From Bacteroidota bacterium (lineage in GTDB: Bacteria; Bacteroidota; Bacteroidia; Bacteroidales; VadinHA17), in assembly GCA_021816545.1 (NCBI GenBank), contig JAKAXP010000024.1, positions 1 through 15,591 of the forward strand: a stretch of 15,591 nt of DNA, read 5' to 3'. The notes below the pieces were generated by a model. That model had not been told where the DNA came from, did no database searches, and saw nothing but the letters and a program-made list of their open reading frames with translations. Both the position numbers and the translations under genes were made by a program. Positions 8,001 through 14,915 of this stretch are shown one piece after another (within the stretch, counting starts at the first letter, position 1; each line of letters opens with the position of its first letter).

Positions 8001-8300
8001 TTTCCTGGTATTATCCTTTTCACCCGAAAGATGTGCGGTGAGTGAGGAGACTGCATACCTGGCCCTGAGATCATCGCCGCTGCCGGCAGGGACAACCTGG
8101 TCGCATATCAAAGCCCTGCCCTCTTCGCCCAGGGCATACATATCTTCCATGAGGCGCGAAGCCAGCTCAAAATTGTCAGCAGGCATCCTGGCCAGCAGGT
8201 CTGCCACCTTTGTCCCGAGAGTCCTTACATCCTGTCCATTGACAGCAGAGCTGATCAGCACCAGTGCCGTCACAGTCAAAAGAGTTCTGATTCTGTTCAT
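5034..8300 (-). CDS. Secreted HEAT-repeat protein with two DUF1080 (3-keto-disaccharide hydrolase) domains
   Basis: This 1088-residue protein begins with a signal peptide (about 1-22, ending SAVNG). A long alpha-helical HEAT-type region (about 110-680) contains units such as DPDIAVRGGALRLAAGI and DPSPEVSSGAVTALARLEG. Two concanavalin-like DUF1080 domains follow. The first (about 687-884) is canonical: MFNGKDLSGW, GDSGIYLRG, QIWDTS, GSGGLYNN, ENYWDR, GPIELQAHG. The second (about 899-1086) starts SLFNGSNLDGW and has NNGLGVRAP, MEIQILD, QYQYHGSVYG and a GHIGFLGHG end. DUF1080 members in Bacteroides cleave 3-keto-glycosides made by oxidoreductases, which fits the Gfo/Idh gene 19 nt upstream. The HEAT part may bind partners or polymer. 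As the last gene of the operon it probably works in the periplasm. The fold assignment is firm; the substrate is unknown. Confidence 0.87.
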   Translation of the reverse strand: MNRIRTLLTVTALVLISSAVNGQDVRTLGTKVADLLARMPADNFELASRLMEDMYALGEEGRALICDQVVPAGSGDDLRARYAVSSLTAHLSGEKDNTRKRAWENQCIQFMKKTADREVRSFFMRQLNLVGSDLAVEALGDYVSSAEMCDDAVMVLQSVGSESAASLLYSSLGSGKCPCASQVMVALAETHPGKATDIYMQWYNSGTPAERAAALYAIASTGAPEAGDILLNAATSASFRRDQTGAVEALLLYARKVGLAGEVKKMEKITGQVIQASRTPETASQRLAAMSVITEVKGHDALGMLLEAADDPDIAVRGGALRLAAGIPGSEATKKWISRYSKVSPAAKSEILYMLGERGDVLAVPLMMKALDDPSPEVSSGAVTALARLEGKKAVDPLISWVLKYDTEEGHRAAATALTTVLDSAGMKKVAAALPGSKGHATVTLIRLLAWSGDRSYFNDVFPFTASDDMGVRAAALTSLAALASYDDQLQIIGLLEATEDRAEVAELQRALLSAAKRGGDPASRSAVILKSLDTSRNRLKLIPLLAETGGEEALKRVASEFENGDATTRDVCFETLAYWNDKSSTGALLGITASGNKTFGRPAFDAYMRMVSVSQLTPERKLLLVKDIAPYAAAPDARAGMVAYAASLGIRQAGFFVSRYLTDPAEEVRNAALEAVGALNLPEDEVFEPMFNGKDLSGWQGLVSNPLTRATMKPKELAARQKEADKKMLENWSVRDGMIWFTGKGDNLCSVKEYGDFEMYVDWRITKAGDSGIYLRGSPQVQIWDTSRSDAGAQVGSGGLYNNQQNPSAPLKVADNPVGEWNTFRILMKGDRVWVWLNGEPVVDNVIMENYWDRSIPIFKKGPIELQAHGTDLAFRDIYVREIKSSEYNLTDKEKEAGFVSLFNGSNLDGWVGNKVSYTVEDGMIVIKPGNDSGGNLYTEKEYSDFIFRFEFQLTPGANNGLGVRAPLEGDAAYVGMEIQILDNTASIYADLEQYQYHGSVYGVIPARRGFLRPVGEWNYEEVILQGTKVKVILNGTVIVDGDFAGAIADGTMDGKEHPGLKNSKGHIGFLGHGSVVKFRNIRIKEL

Positions 8301-8319
8301 GATATAGTTTCTTTGTTAT

Positions 8320-9588
8320 TTACATATGCCATTCGCCTCTCATCGGCTGGTCAACCAGTGCATTGGCTGCATCATCATCTGTAAAAAGCTGCTTCACCGG
8401 ATCAAACTTAAGGCTGCGGCCAAGCCGAAGCGCGACAACACCCATGTTTACAAGGGTGCACGACCTGTGGCCGTTTTCCTCGTTCAGGGCAAAGGGCCTC
8501 CGTGTCTTAACCGATTCGGTGAAGGATGTAATCTGCGGGGCCGGATCAGGAAGCTCATTTACAAGATCCGAAAGGTTGGGAATATCAGATACAAAACCCT
8601 TGAATATCTTTCCGTGCGGACCCTCAATATAGGCAGCGTCCTTGTCACGGTTCTCGCCGTCAAGGATAATCTTGCATCCGTCTTCGTATGTATAGGTTAT
8701 CCGCCGCCATGATCCCACGGCGTCATAATGCTGCTGGGGTGCGTCAATTTCAACCGATACGGGGCTTGTATTGTCCTTGTCAAGCAGGTACTGAACCGGG
8801 TCAATATAATGCTGCCCCATGTCTCCGAGGCCACCCCCGTCATAATCCCAGTATCCCCGGAAATTTTCATGGACCCTCAGTTTGTTATAGGGTTTGTAAG
8901 GGGCCGGACCGAGCCACATATCATAGTCAAGCTCCGATGGAACCGGTTCCGGGAGCAGGTCAGTCCTTCCGCTCCAGTAGAATTTCCAGTCATACCCGGT
9001 AATACCGCTGATCGTAACCTTCAGTGGCCAACCGAGGATGCCGCTGCTGACTATTTTCTTGAGAGGCATTACTGTGGTACCGAGCCCGTAGAACTGTCCG
9101 GTAAACCGGAACCATGTGTTGAGTCTGAACATCCTGCCGTTGGCCTTCACGGCCTCCGTAAGCCTTTTCCCTTCTCCGATGGTCCGGGTCATTGGTTTTT
9201 CGCACCATATATCCTTTCCTGCCTCGGCAGCCATCCTGGCAATCACACCATGCCAGTGGGGAGGTGTGGCAATATGGACGATGTCAATGTCAGGCCTGGA
9301 GATCAGTTCACGGAAATCATGATATCCGGTGACCCCTTTGCCGGCTCTGTCCACTGCCCTTTTCAGGTGGTTTGAATCAACGTCGCAGACAGCAAGCAGG
9401 CGGGTATTCTCATAGCTGAAATGGCCAAGCCCCATGCCTCCAACACCAACGATGCCCTTTGTCAGCTGGTCACTCGGGGCAAGGTAGCCGTTGCCGCCAA
9501 GAACGTGTCTTGGAACAATTGTAAGTGCGGCACCTGCCACTGCTCCTCTCCTGAGGAATTCTCTCCTCTTCAATGAATTTCCTGACAT
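8320..9588 (-). CDS. Tat-exported Gfo/Idh/MocA family oxidoreductase
   Basis: This 422-residue NAD(P)-dependent sugar oxidoreductase starts with a Tat signal: KRREFLRRG at 7-15, then the hydrophobic AVAGAALTIV stretch. It is thus likely exported already folded and carrying its cofactor. The Rossmann part follows, with GVGGMG at 48-53, the acidic CDVD at 68-71 and WCEKPM at 128-133, whose EKP lysine is the family's catalytic one. The C-terminal half holds GLGDMGQHYID at 253-263, a substrate-binding stretch typical of the family. Its position, 16 nt after the sulfatase and 19 nt before the DUF1080 gene, suggests that it oxidises a glycoside at C3 so that DUF1080 can eliminate the aglycone or neighbouring sugar. 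Tat-targeted members are common in Bacteroidota and Planctomycetota. The alternative is a plain sugar dehydrogenase; substrate and electron acceptor are unknown. Confidence 0.9.
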   Translation of the reverse strand: MSGNSLKRREFLRRGAVAGAALTIVPRHVLGGNGYLAPSDQLTKGIVGVGGMGLGHFSYENTRLLAVCDVDSNHLKRAVDRAGKGVTGYHDFRELISRPDIDIVHIATPPHWHGVIARMAAEAGKDIWCEKPMTRTIGEGKRLTEAVKANGRMFRLNTWFRFTGQFYGLGTTVMPLKKIVSSGILGWPLKVTISGITGYDWKFYWSGRTDLLPEPVPSELDYDMWLGPAPYKPYNKLRVHENFRGYWDYDGGGLGDMGQHYIDPVQYLLDKDNTSPVSVEIDAPQQHYDAVGSWRRITYTYEDGCKIILDGENRDKDAAYIEGPHGKIFKGFVSDIPNLSDLVNELPDPAPQITSFTESVKTRRPFALNEENGHRSCTLVNMGVVALRLGRSLKFDPVKQLFTDDDAANALVDQPMRGEWHM

Positions 9589-9604
9589 ATTATATTATTT
9601 TGAG

Positions 9605-11131
9605 TTATTCTTCCGTGACATTGTATTCTTTCCTGAGCTGAGCGAGTCTCTTCCTGAGATGGCGTTCAATAGCTTCATAGGAAGGGTCATCAATCAGGTT
9701 TTTCATCTCATGGGGGTCACTCTGCAGATCATAAAGTTCCCACGCATCAATATCATCATAGAAATGGATCAGCTTGTACCTGTCGGTACGAACTCCGTAA
9801 TGCTTCCTGACAGCATGCTCTGCAGGATATTCATAATAATGGTAATAAAGTGCGTCACGCCATTTACCGTGCTTTTTACCTGTGAGCAGCGGCACCAGCG
9901 AAATCCCCTGCATGTCAGAAGGAGGCTTCACCCCGGCCAGCTCCAGGAATGTGGGGGCAAAGTCAATGTTCTGCACCATCTCAGTGATATCGCCATGGGC
10001 GGAAAGCGACTCCGGCAACCTCATCATCAGGGGGGTGCGGAACGACTCCTCATACATGAAACGCTTGTCAAACCATCCGTGTTCCCCGAGGTAAAAGCCC
10101 TGGTCAGAGGTATAAACCACGAGAGTGTTCTTAAGCAGTCCGGCCGATTCAAGGTAGTCAAGCAGCCGGCCGGTATTGCGGTCAACTGACTCGATTGTGC
10201 GGAGATAATCAGTCAGGTACCTGTTCAGTTTGAACAGCGCCAGGGAATCTCCCGTGGGCGGGTCGGCATTAAAGGCACGGCTGATGCTGTCATATTCCTT
10301 AAGCCATGCAGTTCGTTGCTCGGGTGTCATGCGGTGTTCAAGGTACCAGATATAGTCCTTTTCCGGTTGTGAAAGCGAATCTCCGTCGGCACCTGTTATC
10401 TTCAGGTCAGATGACAATCGCATGTCCTTTATGACGCTCATCTCCTGCCGGGAAGCAGCCTCTCTCCCTTCATAGGTATCAAAGAAATTATCGGGCACCG
10501 GAAACTGAGCTCCGTCAAAAAGGGCAAGGTCGGCGGTGTCAGGCATCCAGTTCCGGTGCGGAGCCTTGTGATGCACAAGAAGACAGAAAGGCTTTGTGGT
10601 ATCTCTCTGCTGAAGCCACTCTATTGCCTTGTCGGTAATAATGGTTGTGGCATACCCCGTCTGGCGGTAGGTACGTCCTTTTTCAATAAAATCCGGATTG
10701 TAGTAGCTCCCCTGCCCTGGCAGGATGCTCCAGTAGTCAAATCCCGTCGGTTCACTTTTAAGGTGCCATTTGCCAATGAGGGCGGTCTGGTATCCGGCCT
10801 GCTGTAACAGTTTGGGGAATGTTACCTGCGAGCTGTCAAACCTGACCCTGTTGTCAATGAGGCCGTTGGCATGACTGTGCTTTCCGGTAAGGAGAGCTGC
10901 CCTGCTGGGTGCACAGATTGAGTTGCAGACGAAACTGTTTCGAAAAATAATTCCTTCATCTGCTATCCGGTCCAGGTTCGGGGTTTTGTTCAGTCCGCTG
11001 CCATAGGCACTGACAGCCTGGTAACCGTGGTCATCCGTCATGATATAGATGATATTCGGCCTGACCGGCTCATTCCTGGCACAGGACCAGAGGAGCAGCA
11101 GCAATATAGCAGAAGAAAGATTCCTGATCAT
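9605..11131 (-). CDS. Family S1 sulfatase, predicted lipoprotein
   Basis: This 508-residue enzyme hydrolyses a sulfate ester, probably on a glycan. Residues 1-17 form a lipoprotein signal with lipobox LWSC (C17), so the enzyme is anchored in a membrane facing the periplasm or cell surface. The S1 active site is intact: DD at 33-34, CAPSR at 73-77 with C73 the formylglycine precursor, GKWH at 120-123, HHK at 187-189, SDQG at 342-345 and K356. The C-terminus has the usual GVRTDRYKLI and DLQSDPHEMKNL pattern. Cys-type sulfatases need a maturase such as anSME, which is not in this window. It lies 63 nt after the MFS gene and 16 nt before the oxidoreductase. The GFDYW stretch recalls GlcNAc-6-sulfatase-like members, but I would not assign a subfamily or substrate. 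Confidence 0.93.
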   Translation of the reverse strand: MIRNLSSAILLLLLWSCARNEPVRPNIIYIMTDDHGYQAVSAYGSGLNKTPNLDRIADEGIIFRNSFVCNSICAPSRAALLTGKHSHANGLIDNRVRFDSSQVTFPKLLQQAGYQTALIGKWHLKSEPTGFDYWSILPGQGSYYNPDFIEKGRTYRQTGYATTIITDKAIEWLQQRDTTKPFCLLVHHKAPHRNWMPDTADLALFDGAQFPVPDNFFDTYEGREAASRQEMSVIKDMRLSSDLKITGADGDSLSQPEKDYIWYLEHRMTPEQRTAWLKEYDSISRAFNADPPTGDSLALFKLNRYLTDYLRTIESVDRNTGRLLDYLESAGLLKNTLVVYTSDQGFYLGEHGWFDKRFMYEESFRTPLMMRLPESLSAHGDITEMVQNIDFAPTFLELAGVKPPSDMQGISLVPLLTGKKHGKWRDALYYHYYEYPAEHAVRKHYGVRTDRYKLIHFYDDIDAWELYDLQSDPHEMKNLIDDPSYEAIERHLRKRLAQLRKEYNVTEE

Positions 11132-11164
11132 ATGATTTGCATTATTTCGATTTATGCCGGAGCC

Positions 11165-11181
11165 ACCGGGAATTATCCGGT
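11165..11181 (-). other. Hairpin in the MFS-sulfatase intergenic gap
   Basis: ACCGG (11165-11169) and CCGGT (11177-11181) form a 5-bp inverted repeat with a 7-nt loop inside the 63-nt gap, the largest gap in this operon. It could be an mRNA processing or stabilising element, or a chance hairpin. There is no T tract, so it is not a terminator. Confidence 0.25.
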
Positions 11182-11194
11182 ATCTGCGGTGAAA

Positions 11195-12364
11195 TCAGAT
11201 ATTGACAATCCTCTTCCTGACTATGACCCATGCCACAATCAGAAGATAGGCTGCGCAGAGCAGCAGTACACCCATTCCGGGCACCACACCGAGTGAGTCA
11301 CTTACAAGTCCTATCACCGGCGGTATCAGCGCCCCACCAGAGATGGCCATCATCATGAGGCCTGAGATCTCGTTGCTTCTCTCAGGGTATCTCTGAACAG
11401 TAAGTGAAAATACCAGCGGGAAGATATTTGCAACGCCAAGGCCGATCAGGAATACAAGTATCCATGCTGCAACCTTTGAAGCCGGGATGATCATTATCAG
11501 GAGTATTGTCACTATTGACAGTATTGCGCTGTAGAGCAGTCCTTTTGTTGAGGAGAGCTTTGTGAGTATCAGTGCTCCCGCGAAGGTGCCAAGCATACGG
11601 CCCAGGAAGTAGACGCTTCGCCCTGACTGTGCGGTAACCTCCTCGAAGCCGAATCTTGCGGTAAGGTACTTCCCTGAAAAGTAATTGAACCCGACATCAA
11701 TACCGACGACGAGGAAAATTGAGAGAACCATCATCAGTATGTATGAGTTTCCGAGCAGTCTGAATGCTGATGCCATCGAAGCCTTGTTTCCCGCAGTCGC
11801 ACTCTCCTCTATTTTCACCGTGCCGAGCCACAGCACGCTCAGGAAGGAGATTATACCGTAAACAAGGAATAGGAGCTTCCAGTCGCCGAAACTGCTTGCA
11901 AACAGTGCTGCCAGCGGCGCTGCCAGCATTGAACCAATGGCCTTGATGAACTGTGAGAAGCTGAGGAAGCTGGAAGCCCTGCGGCCAGGCACCACGTCAA
12001 CCAGAAGTGGGTTGGCGGAGACCTGTACTATTGTGTTTCCTATGCCCAGCAATGCAAAGCCTGCAATCACAGTAACAAAATTGTAGAAGAAATAAGGTAT
12101 GAAGAGCCCGATCCCGGTGATTATCATACCCACGTTGAGCATCTTCTTTTTACCCACACGGGCCTGTAATATGCCCACAGGGACTGACAGGATAAAGAAC
12201 CAGATGAAGGCGGCGAACGGTATCAGCCCCAGGATGAAATCACTCAGTTCCAGGTCGCCTGCCACCCTGTCCTTGCCAATTCCCACCAGGTCAACAAAGC
12301 TCATAACAAAGAAGGAGAGGAGCACCGGCACCACCAGTCTCATCTCGATTTTTTTCTCATTCAT
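11195..12364 (-). CDS. FucP-like MFS sugar transporter
   Basis: This 389-residue inner-membrane protein has about 12 hydrophobic segments in two halves, separated by a polar loop near residues 183-205. A motif-A-like stretch, VPVGILQARVGKKK at 61-74, lies between the second and third helices. ANPLLVDVVP (117-126) and SGGALIPPVIGLVSDSLG (342-359) match the fucose/glucose/galactose:H+ symporter group. It probably brings the sugar freed outside by the sulfatase, oxidoreductase and DUF1080 proteins into the cytoplasm. It lies 20 nt downstream of the ROK gene, so uptake and phosphorylation may be paired. The sugar cannot be inferred from sequence. Confidence 0.88.
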   Translation of the reverse strand: MNEKKIEMRLVVPVLLSFFVMSFVDLVGIGKDRVAGDLELSDFILGLIPFAAFIWFFILSVPVGILQARVGKKKMLNVGMIITGIGLFIPYFFYNFVTVIAGFALLGIGNTIVQVSANPLLVDVVPGRRASSFLSFSQFIKAIGSMLAAPLAALFASSFGDWKLLFLVYGIISFLSVLWLGTVKIEESATAGNKASMASAFRLLGNSYILMMVLSIFLVVGIDVGFNYFSGKYLTARFGFEEVTAQSGRSVYFLGRMLGTFAGALILTKLSSTKGLLYSAILSIVTILLIMIIPASKVAAWILVFLIGLGVANIFPLVFSLTVQRYPERSNEISGLMMMAISGGALIPPVIGLVSDSLGVVPGMGVLLLCAAYLLIVAWVIVRKRIVNI

Positions 12365-12384
12365 ATTGTTCAGGTTGATCAGTC

Positions 12385-13329
12385 TTACATCAGGGGGAGG
12401 GCAGGCTGCACTGCCTTCCAGAAGTCCTCGTCAAGGAGGTATGCGCTGCCCAGCAGCGCAGCATCCTCCTTCAGTTCGGATATGGCTGTTACGGTTTCAC
12501 ACCCCTCCATGCGGAGAGCAGTCTCCATCGCAGGGCCAAAAAGGTTATATGCGTGTGAAATATTTCCGCCTATGACAAGAATTTCCGCCCCGAAGCTCCT
12601 GAGCCAGGGGGCCAGGAAGGTTCCCAGTCCGGTGCCGAACTCGCTGAAGATGTCAAGCACCTCCGGGGCTCTCCCGGCCATCATTGCCACCTCCCTTACG
12701 CCGGCAGCCTCAAGGCCCGTCACCTCCATGTAGCGTGAAGTGAACCAGCGTGTGGAGAAATAGTCGTCAGCAATGCCTTTGCCGACAGGGAGGTGGTAAA
12801 CGCATCCCATCTTAGGCACCCTTTCTCCTTCAACAACCGGAATGCGGTCTTCGAGAAAAGCAGACCCGAATCCGGTGCCGAGGGTGATGGCCATCATCCT
12901 TTTGTAACCCGCGGCCTTCCCGGCCCAGGCTTCGCCAACGGCGAAGGAACTCGCATCATTCATGAACCTGACCCTGCAGTCACAGGGCAGACCCAGCCTG
13001 GAGCTGATTGCCTTGCCAACATTTACCCCGTAGAGTTTCTCATATTTCGGCACTCCCCTTATAAGGCAGATGCCTTTGACATAGTCGAAAGGACCCGGCA
13101 TTGCAAAGCCGATGCCGCGCAGATTGAAAATCTGGATCCCTTTCATAACCTGTTTCAGGGTGTCACTCCAGACGGTCAGGATCTCATCAGCCTCTGCCTT
13201 GTTGTCAACCGGGCTTTCTGCCCGCGAACCGCTGATGATGCGGTGGGCTGTCATGTCAACTGCTACGGCGGTTATGTGGCTGCCGCCAATATCCACGCCA
13301 ATGGCGATGTTCTGAAGGGAAGAATTCAT
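12385..13329 (-). CDS. ROK family sugar kinase lacking the usual zinc motif
   Basis: This 314-residue protein has the actin-like ATPase fold: phosphate-1 loop GVDIGGSHIT (11-20), FAMPGP at 75-80, the catalytic-type NDA at 124-126, LGTGFGSAF at 150-158 and VIGGN at 252-256. It should phosphorylate a hexose or aminohexose in the cytoplasm. The ROK zinc signature (CxCGxxGCxE) is absent; where it would lie the sequence reads GCVYHLPVGKGIADDY (175-190). There is no N-terminal helix-turn-helix, so it is a kinase type rather than a NagC/XylR-type repressor. It is the first gene of the carbohydrate operon, with a good Shine-Dalgarno sequence. Without the zinc site, its sugar specificity may differ from that of typical glucokinases. 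Confidence 0.85.
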   Translation of the reverse strand: MNSSLQNIAIGVDIGGSHITAVAVDMTAHRIISGSRAESPVDNKAEADEILTVWSDTLKQVMKGIQIFNLRGIGFAMPGPFDYVKGICLIRGVPKYEKLYGVNVGKAISSRLGLPCDCRVRFMNDASSFAVGEAWAGKAAGYKRMMAITLGTGFGSAFLEDRIPVVEGERVPKMGCVYHLPVGKGIADDYFSTRWFTSRYMEVTGLEAAGVREVAMMAGRAPEVLDIFSEFGTGLGTFLAPWLRSFGAEILVIGGNISHAYNLFGPAMETALRMEGCETVTAISELKEDAALLGSAYLLDEDFWKAVQPALPLM

Positions 13330-13336
13330 AGGTGGT

Positions 13337-13342
13337 CTCCTC
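13337..13342 (-). promoter_or_regulatory. Shine-Dalgarno site of the ROK gene
   Basis: The minus-strand sequence GAGGAG lies 7 nt before the ATG at 13329. It is the only clear Shine-Dalgarno sequence I see before any gene in this window, and it supports this start codon. Confidence 0.6.
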
Positions 13343-13361
13343 TGGGTCCTGTTTAAAGCAA

Positions 13362-13392
13362 TGAAAATATCTATTTTCCCAAAGAGTGCAAA
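13362..13392 (-). promoter_or_regulatory. Candidate promoter of the carbohydrate operon
   Basis: On the minus strand TTTG (+ coordinates 13389-13392) is followed after 19 nt by TATTTTCA (13362-13369). This matches TAnnTTTG except for its last two bases and has the usual Bacteroidota spacing. Transcription would begin about 25 nt before the ROK start codon. The rest of the 172-bp divergent region (13330-13501) is AT-rich; I see no matching box for the + strand malic enzyme gene. Confidence 0.35.
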
Positions 13393-13501
13393 AGGAATCC
13401 CTCATAATATTCTGAAAAAATAGGAACAGTCTGAGAAAAGCCTTAAATTCGTAATATTAATCTTATTGTTCCACTAGTTCTTAATCAAATCACATTCTGT
13501 C

Positions 13502-14809
13502 ATGCCAAAAGCAACCAAAGAGGATGCGCTTCTGTACCACAGTCGCGGTCGCAAGGGCAAGGTGGAAGTCATTCCCACCAAGCCATACTGTACACAGTTT
13601 GATCTCAGTCTGGCCTATACTCCTGGGGTGGCCTATCCCTGCCTGGAGATAGAGAAAAACCCGGATGATGCCTATATGTATACGGCCAAGGGCAACCTTG
13701 TTGCAGTCATTTCCAACGGCACGGCGGTTCTCGGCCTGGGTGACATAGGCGCCCTGGCGGGGAAGCCCGTGATGGAGGGAAAGGGATTGCTTTTCAAGGT
13801 CTTTGCTGACGTTGATGTGTTTGACATCGAAATTGACGAAAAAGACCCGGAGAAGCTTATTGATATTTGTGCCAAGCTTGCCCCGACTTTCGGCGGTATC
13901 AACCTTGAAGACATTAAGGCACCGGAGTGCTTTGAGGTTGAAACAAGGCTCAAGGAGATGCTTGACATACCCGTCTTCCATGATGATCAGCACGGTACGG
14001 CAATCATATCAGCCGCAGGGTTGCTGAATGCAGTTGAGATCAACGGCAAGAAACTGCCCGACCTGAAGGTGGTTGTGTGCGGTGCCGGTGCCGCAGCAAA
14101 CTCATGTACGAGACTCTATGTTGCCCTTGGAGTTAAAAAGGAGAATGTGGTTATGGTCGACAGCAAGGGAGTCATCAACAGCAAAAGAACCGATCTCAAC
14201 AAATACAAGAAAGAGTGGATTACAGACCGTGATATCAACACACTGGCCGATGCGGTGAAAGGTTCTGATGTCTTCCTCGGACTCTCAGTTGCCAACATGC
14301 TTACAAAAGAGATGCTGGCCACCATGGCCCCTGATCCGATTGTCTTCGCCATGGCCAACCCCAACCCGGAAATAAGCTACGAGGATGCCATGTCAACCCG
14401 GACTGACCTGATCTTCGCCACCGGGAGATCAGATTATCCCAACCAGATCAACAACGTGCTTGGCTTCCCGTTCATCTTCAGGGGGGCTCTGGATGTAAGG
14501 GCCAGGACCATCAACGAGGAGATGAAGCTGGCTGCAACACGTGCTCTTGCCGGACTCGCCAAGGAGAAGGTGCCTGACTCAGTTCTCAGGGCATACAACC
14601 TGGAGAACCTTGATTTCGGGAGGGGATACATTATTCCAAAGCCACTTGACCCCCGTCTCATATCGAGCGTAGCACCGGCTGTTGCCCGCGCTGCAATTGA
14701 AACCGGGGTGGCCCGCTTACTGATCGAGGACTGGGAAGCATATTCAAAATCACTCGATATGCGAACATCCAAACACATCAGGCAGATCTCCGATATCTGC
14801 TGCCTTTAG
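13502..14809 (+). CDS. Malic enzyme, MaeB-like catalytic region without phosphotransacetylase domain
   Basis: This 435-residue cytoplasmic enzyme oxidatively decarboxylates malate to pyruvate, making NADPH or NADH. Conserved features are SLAYTPGVA with Y39, GKGLLFK with K94, NLEDIKAPECFE with E136 and D137, FHDDQHGTA with D161-D162, the dinucleotide-binding GAGAAA at 194-199, and ANPNPE at 285-290. The sequence follows the MaeB type, which in many Bacteroidota is about 760 residues with a C-terminal phosphotransacetylase-like domain. Here the protein stops at residue 435, just past the malic-enzyme part, with a short tail ending DICCL, and a terminator follows at once. It is therefore either a natural short form or an old truncation. 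There is no Shine-Dalgarno sequence before the ATG. It is the only complete + strand gene. NADP preference is not certain. Confidence 0.93.
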   Translation: MPKATKEDALLYHSRGRKGKVEVIPTKPYCTQFDLSLAYTPGVAYPCLEIEKNPDDAYMYTAKGNLVAVISNGTAVLGLGDIGALAGKPVMEGKGLLFKVFADVDVFDIEIDEKDPEKLIDICAKLAPTFGGINLEDIKAPECFEVETRLKEMLDIPVFHDDQHGTAIISAAGLLNAVEINGKKLPDLKVVVCGAGAAANSCTRLYVALGVKKENVVMVDSKGVINSKRTDLNKYKKEWITDRDINTLADAVKGSDVFLGLSVANMLTKEMLATMAPDPIVFAMANPNPEISYEDAMSTRTDLIFATGRSDYPNQINNVLGFPFIFRGALDVRARTINEEMKLAATRALAGLAKEKVPDSVLRAYNLENLDFGRGYIIPKPLDPRLISSVAPAVARAAIETGVARLLIEDWEAYSKSLDMRTSKHIRQISDICCL

Positions 14810-14820
14810 GACACAAATTG

Positions 14821-14855
14821 GAAAGGGCCGGTAACCTCAGTTATCCGGCCCTTTC
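14821..14855. terminator. Bidirectional intrinsic terminator
   Basis: GAAAGGGCCGG (14821-14831) pairs perfectly with CCGGCCCTTTC (14845-14855). The inner TAAC/GTTA extends the stem past a single bulged T, leaving the 4-nt loop CTCA. It lies 11 nt after the malic enzyme stop and 60 nt past the convergent kinase-like gene's stop, so it can serve both. The downstream T-rich runs are short on both strands. Confidence 0.8.
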
Positions 14856-14915
14856 ACTTACCCTCCTGTTAAACAACCAGCCAGCTGTGCCAAACTCTGA
14901 AAACACACAGCTTTA

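Noticed and set aside
8728..9375. 215-residue + strand open frame
   Set aside because: It lies fully opposite the Gfo/Idh gene, has no recognisable domain, and its protein is Pro/His-rich as expected of an antisense shadow.
9491..10189. 232-residue + strand open frame
   Set aside because: It spans the end of the sulfatase gene and the start of the oxidoreductase gene on the opposite strand; the sulfatase motifs show which strand is coding.
5034..13329. Classical polysaccharide utilisation locus
   Set aside because: No SusC, SusD, TonB-dependent receptor, hybrid two-component sensor or glycoside hydrolase family is present, so the standard definition is not met.
12385..13329. ROK-type transcriptional repressor of the operon
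   Set aside because: The protein begins directly with the ATP-binding domain and has no N-terminal helix-turn-helix.
12793..13356. 187-residue + strand open frame
   Set aside because: It is antisense to the ROK gene, whose ATP-binding motifs and Shine-Dalgarno sequence show the real strand.
13440..13501. Promoter for the malic enzyme gene
   Set aside because: The nearest candidate, TATTGTTC, has no TTTG box at the right distance, so I could not support a specific site.
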